Of a stretch of DNA of 8,542 nucleotides, positions 1-5,814 are shown in pieces. This stretch comes from Treponema sp. Lineage in GTDB: Bacteria; Spirochaetota; Spirochaetia; Treponematales; Breznakiellaceae. The notes beneath the pieces were generated by a model, which made no database searches, was not told where the DNA came from, and worked only from the letters and a program-made list of their open reading frames with translations. The stretch covers positions 1 to 8,542 of the forward strand of contig JAIRNB010000139.1 of the NCBI GenBank assembly GCA_031258265.1, read 5' to 3'. The first letter of the stretch is position 1. The number at the start of each line of letters is the position of its first letter. A program made the position numbers and the translations under genes.

Positions 1-42
1 CTCTTAATCTGCGGGTCCTGAGTTCGATCCTCGGGCGGCTCA
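1..42 (+). tRNA. tRNA-Lys(CTT), 3' part only
   Basis: This is the 3' part of a tRNA cut by the window edge. The anticodon loop CTCTTAA is at 1-7 with anticodon CTT at 3-5, which reads AAG (Lys). It is followed by the 3' anticodon stem (8-12), a 5-nt variable loop (13-17), a T stem CTGAG/CTCGG (18-22 and 30-34) around the T loop TTCGATC (23-29), the 3' acceptor strand (35-41) and discriminator A42. CCA is not encoded. The D arm and 5' acceptor strand lie outside the window, so the isotype rests on the anticodon and on the resemblance of the loop and stem to bacterial tRNA-Lys. Confidence 0.88.
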
Positions 43-48
43 AAATCC

Positions 49-73
49 TAATTCCTTATATTATAAGGAATTA
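49..73 (+). terminator. AT-rich inverted repeat after the tRNA, possible terminator or processing hairpin
   Basis: A perfect 12-bp inverted repeat (49-60 and 62-73) with a single central T begins seven bases after the tRNA discriminator base. Its position fits a transcript-end or 3'-processing hairpin. It is AT-rich and has no T tract after it, so an intrinsic terminator role is uncertain. Confidence 0.4.
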
Positions 74-179
74 CAAAACATGAAACTTGATTTAAGTCAG
101 AAAATTGGGAAAATTTCAACATATCAACTAACTTCTCTTCCCCGGCAAAATAGAATATACTCAATTAAGGAGTTCTGGC

Positions 180-434
180 ATGTCAACCGTAAAGGCGCAT
201 TACGATGGCACTACCTTTTTTCCCATTGAAGCCATGGACATTCCCAAGGGGAAAGTTGTCAATCTGACCATAGGCGAAGATGATACATTAAGCCCTGACA
301 GAGCGAAAAGACTGGCCCAACTGGCTGTTATCAACGGGAATCTTGAAAGACTCAACGAAACAGAACCTCTCCCACTGGAATTTGACGAGATACTGGCCCA
401 ACGGGTAAATTTTTCCCGGAAGCTTGATTTGTAA
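180..434 (+). CDS. Small antitoxin of a PIN-toxin (VapBC-like) pair
   Basis: This 84-residue protein has the N-terminal pattern of short antitoxins of the DUF104/AF2212-like type: VKAHYDG, then FFPIE, then a DIPKGK turn and a hydrophobic strand VVNLTIG (about residues 4-32). Such proteins form a small beta barrel or strand at the N-terminus. The C-terminal helical part (about 38-84) would wrap and block the toxin. The start is set by AAGGAG at 167-172, seven bases upstream of the ATG. The next frame begins within the last codons and encodes a PIN-domain remnant, the expected toxin partner. Family knowledge says the antitoxin neutralises an RNase toxin and often represses its own promoter. Because the toxin is truncated here, this antitoxin is probably orphaned. 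The family call is from the motif pattern only. Confidence 0.65.
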   Translation: MSTVKAHYDGTTFFPIEAMDIPKGKVVNLTIGEDDTLSPDRAKRLAQLAVINGNLERLNETEPLPLEFDEILAQRVNFSRKLDL

Positions 435-601
435 GCGTTTTTGTTCTGGACTCGAACATTGTTTCGTTCTACATACGGCAGAAACAGGAGATCATTCACA
501 GGGTTCAGGAAGAACTGATGGCGGGGAACGAGATACTGGTGGGGCCTATTGTCTATTATGAGGTTAAGCGGGGCCTTATATCGATCAACATTGTCAAATA
601 A
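431..601 (+). pseudogene. Truncated PIN-domain toxin (VapC-like) remnant
   Basis: The frame beginning at 431 encodes about 56 residues starting VSVFVLDSNIVSFYI and containing GPIVYYEVKRGL before a TAA at 599-601. This is the N-terminal half of a PIN-domain RNase. The first metal-binding Asp is in LDSN (codon 449-451) and the second acidic residue is the Glu of YYE (codon 560-562). Full PIN toxins are about 130 residues, so the second half with the remaining acidic residues is missing. No ATG, GTG or TTG in this frame precedes the first residues, since a TGA lies just upstream, so the start may also be damaged or non-canonical. The 3' end runs into the modular repeat at about 589, which supplies the stop codon. 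The fragment should be inactive. Confidence 0.7.
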
Positions 602-827
602 ACAAGCTGCGCTTGCCTGCCGTGGGCTCAGCTAAAGCCGGGGCGCATTTTTCAATTTGGGGGCATACGGAGGCGCTACGCGAAGCCGCATTGGTTAAAT
701 TAACAAGCTACGCTTGCTTTTACTGCGCGAGGGATAGAGCGGAAATACCGGAGACTTTATCGGAGGTAAAGTCGAGGAATTGCAGCGATAGCCCGGTTTT
801 TGCGTGCTTGCACGCAAAAATGCGCCC
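589..827 (+). repeat. Modular hairpin repeat, copy A
   Basis: This element is paired with a second copy at 5815-6130 on the minus strand. Shared blocks are the stretch from GCGCATT through GGGGGCATACGG and GGCGCTA (about 643-680), a CATTGG..TTAA..AACA block (689-706), GGGATAGAGCGGAAATAC (731-748), ATTGCAGCGATAGCCCGG (779-796) and TGCGCCC (821-827). Between them lie stem-loops unlike those in copy B: CAAGC/GCTTG (704-716), GACTTTA/TAAAGTC (753-773) and an 11-bp stem (797-820). An extra partial unit, CATTG plus a CAAGC/GCTTG hairpin, sits at 589-616, exactly 100 bases upstream of the equivalent CATTG at 689. The repeat truncates the PIN toxin gene. A 72-codon ORF (613-831) inside it is not supported as a gene. 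Confidence 0.8.
724..826 (+). ncRNA. Candidate structured RNA in repeat copy A (Flavo-1-like?)
   Basis: The second half of the repeat can fold as one nested structure. GCGC (725-728) pairs with GCGC (822-825). GGG (731-733) pairs with CCC (792-794), enclosing conserved purine-rich internal-loop sequence (ATAGAGCGGAAAT against ATTGCAGCGATAG) and an apical hairpin at 753-773. A separate 11-bp hairpin follows at 797-820. The other copy keeps the loop sequences but has different stems. From memory this resembles the Flavo-1 RNA motif reported in Flavobacteria with some spirochaete members; I could not check this against a covariance model. No T-rich terminator follows, and no promoter specific to it is evident. 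Confidence 0.45.
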
Positions 828-874
828 ATAAACAAACAAAAAAAGTAAACGCCGGTCCCCTAAGTTTTCGGCGA

Positions 875-903
875 TTGACAGAAAATTCGCCGCTTTATAT
901 CAT
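875..903 (+). promoter_or_regulatory. Sigma70-type promoter for the GntR regulator
   Basis: A perfect -35 TTGACA (875-880) is separated by 17 bases from TATCAT (898-903, five of six consensus). Transcription would start near 910 and give a leader of about 230 nt before the GntR start. It lies downstream of repeat copy A, so the regulator need not be transcribed through the repeat. The non-coding stretch 832-1139 holds this promoter, the hairpins at 1036-1090 and little else recognisable. Confidence 0.6.
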
Positions 904-1035
904 ATATGGGTCCTGTCCAGCGCTGATACAGCCGGATTTCTTTTCTCATTAAAATTCCCCGGATGTTTAATTTGGGAATTGCCCTGGTTTATGTATCTGT
1001 TGTATTGGAAATTTACCGCCTTGGAAGGCTGGTAA

Positions 1036-1090
1036 GCCAAGCTTTGCTTGGCAGCCATGCAAAGCTTGGCAAAGAACCAACCGGGTTCTT
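1036..1090 (+). repeat. Hairpin cluster in the GntR leader with alternative pairings
   Basis: GCCAAGC (1036-1042) can pair with GCTTGGC (1046-1052) to make a 7-bp hairpin with a TTT loop. The longer arm 1036-1047 is also a perfect 12-bp complement of 1059-1070. The two folds are mutually exclusive. A separate 7-bp hairpin, AAGAACC/GGTTCTT (1072-1078 and 1084-1090), follows. None has a T tract. The same AAGC/GCTT stem type occurs inside repeat copy B at 5978-5997, so this may be a repeat remnant and not a dedicated regulator. Confidence 0.55.
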
Positions 1091-1139
1091 GAACAAGTCC
1101 AATAATAATATTATCCCGGCGGGAGGACCGCTATAAAAT

Positions 1140-1871
1140 ATGGATGTATTGGATAAACAGAATGCCCTGCCCTTGCATATTCAGTTTGAGCGGATAATCA
1201 GGCAAAAAATTGAAGATGAAGAGTGGCCGGTAAACAGTCTTATTCCTTCGGAGAATGAACTGTCGCGGATCTACGATCTGTCCAGAATGACGGTTCGTTC
1301 AGTGCTGAACCGCCTGCAGATGAACGGCCTTATCTACCGGACTCCCGGCAAGGGCACTTTTATCGCGGAGCCCAAAATAACCAGCGAACCGCTGGTAAGG
1401 TACGGCATCCGGGAACAGCTTGAAGCCATGGGATACGAAACCACCACCGAGGTTATCTCAATCCGGAAGAGTCCCTCCACCCTCAAGGTGGCAAAGGCCC
1501 TGGGGCAGAATCAAAAAATTGATGTCTTCACGGTAAAACGGCGGCGCTGCATAAAGGGGGAACCCCTTAGTTTTCATGTCAGCTACCTGCCGGCCAGGTA
1601 CTTTCGGAATTTTGGAAAATGCGATCTAAAGAATAAACAGATGTGCCACCTGATTGAACAGAAATTCAAATATCCTATCAGAAGGCGGATTGAAACACTG
1701 GAAGCCACCAGCGCGGATCTGGAAAAATCCCAATACTTAAATGTGGAACCGGGTTTCCCCCTGCTCCTGGTAGAAAATGTAGTTTATACTGACAAGAATC
1801 TCATCATCGAATATTCCCAAATCACCTTCCGGGGGGATAAGTACAAGATCAGGATGGAATACCCCAAATAG
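1140..1871 (+). CDS. GntR-family (HutC subfamily) transcriptional regulator with UTRA domain
   Basis: This 243-residue protein has the standard HutC layout. An N-terminal winged helix-turn-helix (about 11-77) begins PLHIQFERIIRQKI and contains the PSENELSR helix, a recognition helix around SRMTVRSVLNRL (48-59) and a wing ending in RTPGKGTFIA (67-76). A linker leads to a UTRA effector-binding domain (about 90-240) with VKRRRCIKGEPLS, FHVSYLP (145-151) and the closing strands YSQITFRGDKYKIRME. UTRA proteins bind small metabolites, often phosphorylated sugars, and then release DNA. GGGAGG (1121-1126) is the ribosome binding site, at a rather long 13-base spacing. The gene converges on the four-gene catabolic operon, which is the most likely target. 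Its own control by autoregulation is plausible but not shown. The family call is very secure; the ligand is unknown. Confidence 0.95.
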   Translation: MDVLDKQNALPLHIQFERIIRQKIEDEEWPVNSLIPSENELSRIYDLSRMTVRSVLNRLQMNGLIYRTPGKGTFIAEPKITSEPLVRYGIREQLEAMGYETTTEVISIRKSPSTLKVAKALGQNQKIDVFTVKRRRCIKGEPLSFHVSYLPARYFRNFGKCDLKNKQMCHLIEQKFKYPIRRRIETLEATSADLEKSQYLNVEPGFPLLLVENVVYTDKNLIIEYSQITFRGDKYKIRMEYPK

Positions 1872-1879
1872 GTTCCCAG

Positions 1880-1901
1880 CCCCGGAAAAACGGCCGCGGG
1901 G
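1880..1901. terminator. Weak bidirectional hairpin between convergent units
   Basis: CCCCG (1880-1884) pairs with CGGGG (1897-1901) across a 12-base loop, in the 36-base gap between the ends of the GntR gene and the convergent operon. The plus-strand side is followed by AAAA and neither side has a proper T tract. It is the only structure in the gap that could stop the two opposing transcripts. Confidence 0.25.
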
Positions 1902-1907
1902 AAAATC

Positions 1908-2846
1908 CTACAGCGGAAAATCCCGCAGCAGTTTTTCAATCGTTTGCTTTATCTTTTCCCTGGTCCCCGCGTCCGCGGGTAAAAGCGGAAGCCGGGGGAA
2001 ACCGCCATGGTAGCCGGTAATGTCCATAGCGGCCTTTACGCCGCTGACCCCCGCGGCGCCGGATATGGCCATGTTGCTTTCCAGAATTCCCCGGTTAAGG
2101 ACGGCGGCCTCCGCCAGGGCGCCTTTTTCCAGCAGCTTAAACAAATGAACCGCGTGGCCGGGAAGGTAATCGGCAATGGAAAGAACCCCTCCCGCGGCGC
2201 CGCAAAGCATGGCCGGGAAAAAAGTATTGGCGCTTCCGGAAAAAACGGCGAAATCTCCGGGAACCGAAAAAAGAATCTTTTCTATCCCGGAGGGGGAGGA
2301 ATCTTTGATTCCCGCAATATTAGGATGGGCGGCCAGTTCTTTTATCAAATTGAGCGAAAGATCGACTCCGCCGGAAAACTGCGGAGCCTTGTAGATAAGG
2401 CAGGGCCTTCCGGCGGCGCCGGCGGCATCGCTGAAATATTTCAGGAGAATGGCGTCGGTCATCGCGCTTTTGAAATAAGAGGGGGCAAGAAGGGTAATAA
2501 AATCCGCCCCCGCTTCCACGGCAAGATGGGCAAATTCGATGGTCTCCCCGGTAGATTCAAAGATACTCCCCGCCATGACAAGCTGTTCGGGGGCCTTATG
2601 GGCGATAACACAGCCCAAAACCTGTTGTTTTTCCTTGAAATTCAGGGATTTATTTTCTCCGTTGGAACCCAGAACCAGAAACCCGGAAAGCCCCGTTCCC
2701 CGGTAACGATCCACATTCGCCCCAAGCTGATCCAGGCTGATATTCCCTTCCCTGTCGAAGGGGCTGGTTATGGGGGCAAAAATACCGGAAAGTTTCTTTT
2801 TCCCGGTCATGTTTCCAGGCATAGCCCCGGATATATTTTCAGGCAT
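1908..2846 (-). CDS. DapA/NanA-family Schiff-base aldolase
   Basis: This 312-residue class I aldolase or lyase of the dihydrodipicolinate synthase superfamily is a TIM barrel acting in the cytosol. After a short extra N-terminus the barrel starts at GIFAPITSPF (21-30). The substrate-carboxylate loop is GSNGE (60-64) where lysine-pathway enzymes have GTTGE. The catalytic Tyr is in LIYKAP (Y152), and the Schiff-base Lys is K181 in GIKDSS. The SNGE variant occurs in 4-hydroxy-2-oxoglutarate aldolase-like members, so pyruvate-releasing cleavage of a 2-keto acid is more likely than lysine synthesis. Operon context (dehydrogenase, hydrolase, kinase) also points to sugar-acid catabolism. The ATG at 2846 has a GGGGGGAG ribosome site seven bases upstream and overlaps the kinase stop by 8 bp. 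M9 and M13 are weaker alternatives. The family is secure, the substrate is not. Confidence 0.9.
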   Translation of the reverse strand: MPENISGAMPGNMTGKKKLSGIFAPITSPFDREGNISLDQLGANVDRYRGTGLSGFLVLGSNGENKSLNFKEKQQVLGCVIAHKAPEQLVMAGSIFESTGETIEFAHLAVEAGADFITLLAPSYFKSAMTDAILLKYFSDAAGAAGRPCLIYKAPQFSGGVDLSLNLIKELAAHPNIAGIKDSSPSGIEKILFSVPGDFAVFSGSANTFFPAMLCGAAGGVLSIADYLPGHAVHLFKLLEKGALAEAAVLNRGILESNMAISGAAGVSGVKAAMDITGYHGGFPRLPLLPADAGTREKIKQTIEKLLRDFPL

Positions 2847-4185
2847 GGTTTTCTCCCCCCATTTTTTTCAGGGCCAGCAAGGCGCTTCCCAGGATCATAC
2901 ATTCACTTTTCATCTCAAAATCATAAGCCGGAAAGATCCGCCTTTTTATTTTAACGATCGACCGGTCAATCATACCTCCGGTTAGTTTTATGGTTTTTTC
3001 CAGCGGCATAAACCCTTCACAGATCTCAAGGACCTGCCTTATGGGTTCGTGCATCCCCCGCAGCAGCGCCGCAAGAATATCCTCCCGCCTGGTTTCCAGG
3101 GTAAGGCCGGTAAAGGCCCCCTTTTTAGCCGTAATGCTCTGCCGGTCTCCGCTCAAATACGGAAGAAATTCTACACCCCCCGGCCCGGAAGAAAAATCCT
3201 CCGCGATCCGGGGCAGTTCTTTTTCAAAAAAATCCCTGTCCCCCAGGTCCCGGTAAAATTCCTTTCTAAACCAATCCAGGGCAAAACCTCCGGCGGTGGT
3301 GGCGTATATCTGCCAAAGTCCCGCGGAGGCGGAGCAGCGGAGATAGTAACGGTCATCTATTTTTGGTACGGCGCTGAGTATGGAAATCATCTCGCTGGAA
3401 CCGGAAATATTAAGAATAGCCCCGGCCCTGAAATTTCCCGCGCCTACCTGGGCGGAAGCCGCATCGTTGGTCCCCAGGGCCACGGGAATCCCCGGCATAA
3501 GGCCGCAAATTCGGGCCGCCTCGGGCGAAAGGCGTCCCCCCGCGGCCCCGGCGGGCAGAATTTCAGGCAGTATCCGCAGGGGTATCCCAAAGGAAAGCGC
3601 AATTTCCTCCGACCAGCCCCCGCCGCTTACCGTTTCGTAGAGCCCCATCTGGGAGGCGTTTACCGGATCGCAGGCCCAACGGCCGGTAAACTTCTTGTAA
3701 ATGTAAGTATTAAGATGGCCCATCCGCTCAGCGCGGTTAAAGATATCCCCTTCGTTTTCCCGGACCCACAGGGCGGAGGTAATAGAAACACCGCCGGTAA
3801 AGGGCTGAATTCCGGTGATAGCCTGGAACCTTTCCTTTCCCATCTTCTCCAGTATTTCCGCGCTTTGTTTCTTACTCCGCCGGTCCAAGTGGGTGATGAT
3901 TGGGTAAAGGGGATTCCCCTCCCCGTCCATAAAGATAAGGGAGGGGGAAAACACATCGTAGGCAATAAGATCAATTCCGTCCGCGGTGTAGTCCCGCAGC
4001 TTCCCCAGGCCCCGGATCATGGCGGAAAATACATCTTCGGCGTCAAGTTCCACCCAGTCTTCGTTCAACACACGAATCTGGTAACCCTCCCTGGCGGCGC
4101 CGAGAATTTCCAGCCGCCCTTCCGCTTCCCGCAGCAGGGATAATTTTACCGAAGATGTCCCAAAATCCAGGGAAAGGATCTTCAT
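2839..4185 (-). CDS. FGGY-family carbohydrate kinase
   Basis: This 448-residue sugar kinase has the two-lobed actin/hexokinase fold. The N-terminal nucleotide loop is LDFGTSSVK (6-14). THLDRRSKKQ (98-107) fits the sugar-binding region of xylulokinase- and gluconokinase-like members. GTND (238-241) carries the likely catalytic Asp (D241). SGSS (261-264) is the second phosphate loop, GAFTGL with the following RREDI (356-370) resembles the second FGGY signature, and LTGGMIDRS (401-409) is the adenosine-site loop. The family is usually about 490-520 residues, so this is a compact member. Its ATG directly follows the hydrolase stop (TAAATG) without a strong ribosome site, which implies translational coupling. 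It would phosphorylate a sugar, ketose or aldonate in the pathway. The exact substrate (xylulose, gluconate or other) cannot be read from the sequence. Confidence 0.93.
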   Translation of the reverse strand: MKILSLDFGTSSVKLSLLREAEGRLEILGAAREGYQIRVLNEDWVELDAEDVFSAMIRGLGKLRDYTADGIDLIAYDVFSPSLIFMDGEGNPLYPIITHLDRRSKKQSAEILEKMGKERFQAITGIQPFTGGVSITSALWVRENEGDIFNRAERMGHLNTYIYKKFTGRWACDPVNASQMGLYETVSGGGWSEEIALSFGIPLRILPEILPAGAAGGRLSPEAARICGLMPGIPVALGTNDAASAQVGAGNFRAGAILNISGSSEMISILSAVPKIDDRYYLRCSASAGLWQIYATTAGGFALDWFRKEFYRDLGDRDFFEKELPRIAEDFSSGPGGVEFLPYLSGDRQSITAKKGAFTGLTLETRREDILAALLRGMHEPIRQVLEICEGFMPLEKTIKLTGGMIDRSIVKIKRRIFPAYDFEMKSECMILGSALLALKKMGGENHA

Positions 4186-4890
4186 TTAAAAAGAAATTTC
4201 TTCAAGGCCATAGGCCCTTCCCCGTTCCAGAACCCGTCCCTTAACAGGACTGCCCTGAAAGGCCATGACAAAAAACGCGGGGTCCTCGGCATTTACCGCA
4301 AAAAGATCATAGTGGCAGGGGTAGGCGGCCTTGAGCTTAAGAGCATGGGCAAAAACCACCGCCTCCTGCCATGTCATATTCCCGAATTTACCGTTTATGC
4401 ACAGGAAACCCGCGTCCGGCTTCTCTTCCGCAATAGAAAAAAGCGCGGGGTTCATCAAGGTATCCCCGGAAAAATACAGCCGTTTCCCCTGAATTTCCGC
4501 GATTATCCCGATACTGTCTTCGGTATGCTCCGCATGGACAGCGGAAAGCTTAATATCCCCCGCGTCAATCCGCTCCCCCCGGTTAAGGGGCCGCAGTTTC
4601 TCCGGGGCAAAACCCTCCCGTTCCAGATGGGCCACGCAGCTTGAAGGGCCGATAAAATGCTTCCAGCTAAAGTAATCCCGCAGGGTCTCCGTGTCCAGAT
4701 GATCCCCGTGATCATGGGTTGAAAGGGCATAATCAACAGCAAGCTCCCCTTTCCGTACCGGAGGGGCATAAAGCCGGATAAAACCCTGATCCGCGCAGGC
4801 ATCGCTAAAATAAGGATCGATAATGACAGACACCGTTTCCGAACGCAGCAGAAATACAGCCTGCCCATACCAGGTTAAAGTCGCCGGCAT
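4186..4890 (-). CDS. Metallo-beta-lactamase-fold hydrolase, UlaG/YtkL-like
   Basis: This 234-residue protein has the zinc- or manganese-binding set of the superfamily: STHDHGDHLD with H59, H61, D63 and H64, VHAEHT (118-123), SGDT with D143, and PCHYDLF with H193. The GKFGNMTWQEA stretch (167-177) is typical of the UlaG-like branch. UlaG opens a phosphorylated ascorbate lactone. This protein is much shorter than UlaG (about 350 residues) and closer in size to YtkL-type proteins. No signal peptide is visible, so it is cytosolic. Its start overlaps the dehydrogenase stop by one base (TAATG), with AAGGAAG seven bases upstream. Between a dehydrogenase and a sugar kinase, hydrolysis of a sugar lactone is the natural guess. 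Hydrolysis of another ester or phosphodiester is possible. Confidence 0.85.
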   Translation of the reverse strand: MPATLTWYGQAVFLLRSETVSVIIDPYFSDACADQGFIRLYAPPVRKGELAVDYALSTHDHGDHLDTETLRDYFSWKHFIGPSSCVAHLEREGFAPEKLRPLNRGERIDAGDIKLSAVHAEHTEDSIGIIAEIQGKRLYFSGDTLMNPALFSIAEEKPDAGFLCINGKFGNMTWQEAVVFAHALKLKAAYPCHYDLFAVNAEDPAFFVMAFQGSPVKGRVLERGRAYGLEEISF

Positions 4891-5759
4891 TACTTTACTT
4901 CCTTTTTTTTCAGATCCTCAAATTTGAACTTTACCCCTTCCGGCGGATTCATCCAGTCCTCAATATCATAGTAGTCTACCAAATCGTGGTAATGCTCCGG
5001 CGCCCCCACAGCGGAAAGGCCGCCGTCCACAGGAATAACCTGGCCGGTAATGTAGGAGGCCGCATCGGACGCCAGAAATACTACCGTACCGGCCATATCT
5101 TCCGCGTAACCGTTCTTTCTCAGGGGAATATAACGCCGGGAATAACGGTAAAAAGGGTCCCGCTCTTCATCTTCAGGATTGGGAACCCGTACATTAGTTA
5201 CCCCCGGGGAGAACCCGTTCACCCGGATTCCGTAACGGCCCATATCCACAGCAAAACTCTTAATAATCCGGTTAAGCCCGGCCTTGAGTCCCCCGTAAAC
5301 CCCGTCCCCGGAATGAGGCTGATAAGAGCGGATCGACGTGTTAAATATTATACTACCCTTAATTTTGTTTTGTACCATGTACCGGGCCGCCGCGGAAGCG
5401 CAAAGAACCATTCCCCTAAAATCCACCCGGTACAGCTCATCCATAGTTTCCGCCGTAATATCCATAAGGTTTTCAAACCGGGTTATCCCCGCGTTGTTTA
5501 CCAGCAGATCCAGCCGCCCCAGCTTTTCTACGGTTTCATCAACAAGCCGCTGGGGAACCCGGGCGTCTCCGGTATCCCCCTGCAAAATACAGGAATTAAG
5601 CCCCAGGGCCTTTACCTCATTATACGTTTTTTCCGCGGACTCAGGAGACACAGAATGATGAACCGCCACATCATAGCCCGCCTTAGCCAAACCCAGCGCG
5701 CAGGCCCGGCCAATACCCCTGCTGGACCCCGTTACCAGCGCAACCTTCCGATTACCCAT
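4890..5759 (-). CDS. Short-chain dehydrogenase/reductase (SDR), first gene of the catabolic operon
   Basis: This classical SDR of 289 residues is counted from the ATG at 5759. An upstream in-frame ATG at 5822 would add 21 residues, but AGGAGG five bases before the 5759 start decides for the shorter form. The longer one would begin inside the repeat. Visible motifs are TGSSRGIG (10-17, Rossmann nucleotide loop), NNAG (88-91), Ser142 in NTS and Y155-x3-K159 in VYGGLKAG. The second strand ends in HH without the Asp typical of NAD enzymes, so cofactor choice is open. The position of the usual catalytic Asn (VN(L/F)xG) is D113 here (VDFRG). The extended C-terminus after VDGGLS (HYHDLVDYYDIEDW) is longer than in fatty-acid-type reductases. 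Substrates are probably a sugar, polyol or sugar acid, judged from the neighbours. Confidence 0.92.
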   Translation of the reverse strand: MGNRKVALVTGSSRGIGRACALGLAKAGYDVAVHHSVSPESAEKTYNEVKALGLNSCILQGDTGDARVPQRLVDETVEKLGRLDLLVNNAGITRFENLMDITAETMDELYRVDFRGMVLCASAAARYMVQNKIKGSIIFNTSIRSYQPHSGDGVYGGLKAGLNRIIKSFAVDMGRYGIRVNGFSPGVTNVRVPNPEDEERDPFYRYSRRYIPLRKNGYAEDMAGTVVFLASDAASYITGQVIPVDGGLSAVGAPEHYHDLVDYYDIEDWMNPPEGVKFKFEDLKKKEVK

Positions 5760-5793
5760 ATCCGCCTCCTCATCCGCAGTCAACATCGCAGTC

Positions 5794-5804
5794 GTAAATA
5801 TTAC
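5794..5804. promoter_or_regulatory. Short palindrome, candidate GntR operator of the operon
   Basis: GTAA-ATA-TTAC is an interrupted palindrome 35 bases upstream of the dehydrogenase start, between repeat copy B and its ribosome site. HutC-type regulators often bind short palindromes of the GT..AC kind, and the location suits a repressor site. A related core TAATATT occurs in the GntR leader (1106-1112, within the 10-bp palindrome ATAATATTAT at 1105-1114). AT-rich palindromes of this size arise easily by chance. No convincing -35/-10 pair for the operon is visible nearby. Confidence 0.25.
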
Positions 5805-5814
5805 CTTAAAATCT

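Noticed and set aside
589..827. CRISPR array
   Set aside because: The repeated parts are few, unequal in length and separated by palindromes, not by unique spacers of regular size. No cas genes are present.
613..831. 72-codon plus-strand ORF in repeat copy A
   Set aside because: It lies wholly inside the repeat, in a frame different from that used by the ORFs of copy B, and no Shine-Dalgarno sequence precedes it.
2007..2954. 315-codon plus-strand ORF opposite the aldolase gene, and a similar 364-codon ORF (3049-4143) opposite the kinase
   Set aside because: Both are antisense shadows of well-supported genes with complete catalytic motifs. Their translations are Gly/Pro/Arg/Lys-rich with no recognisable domain.
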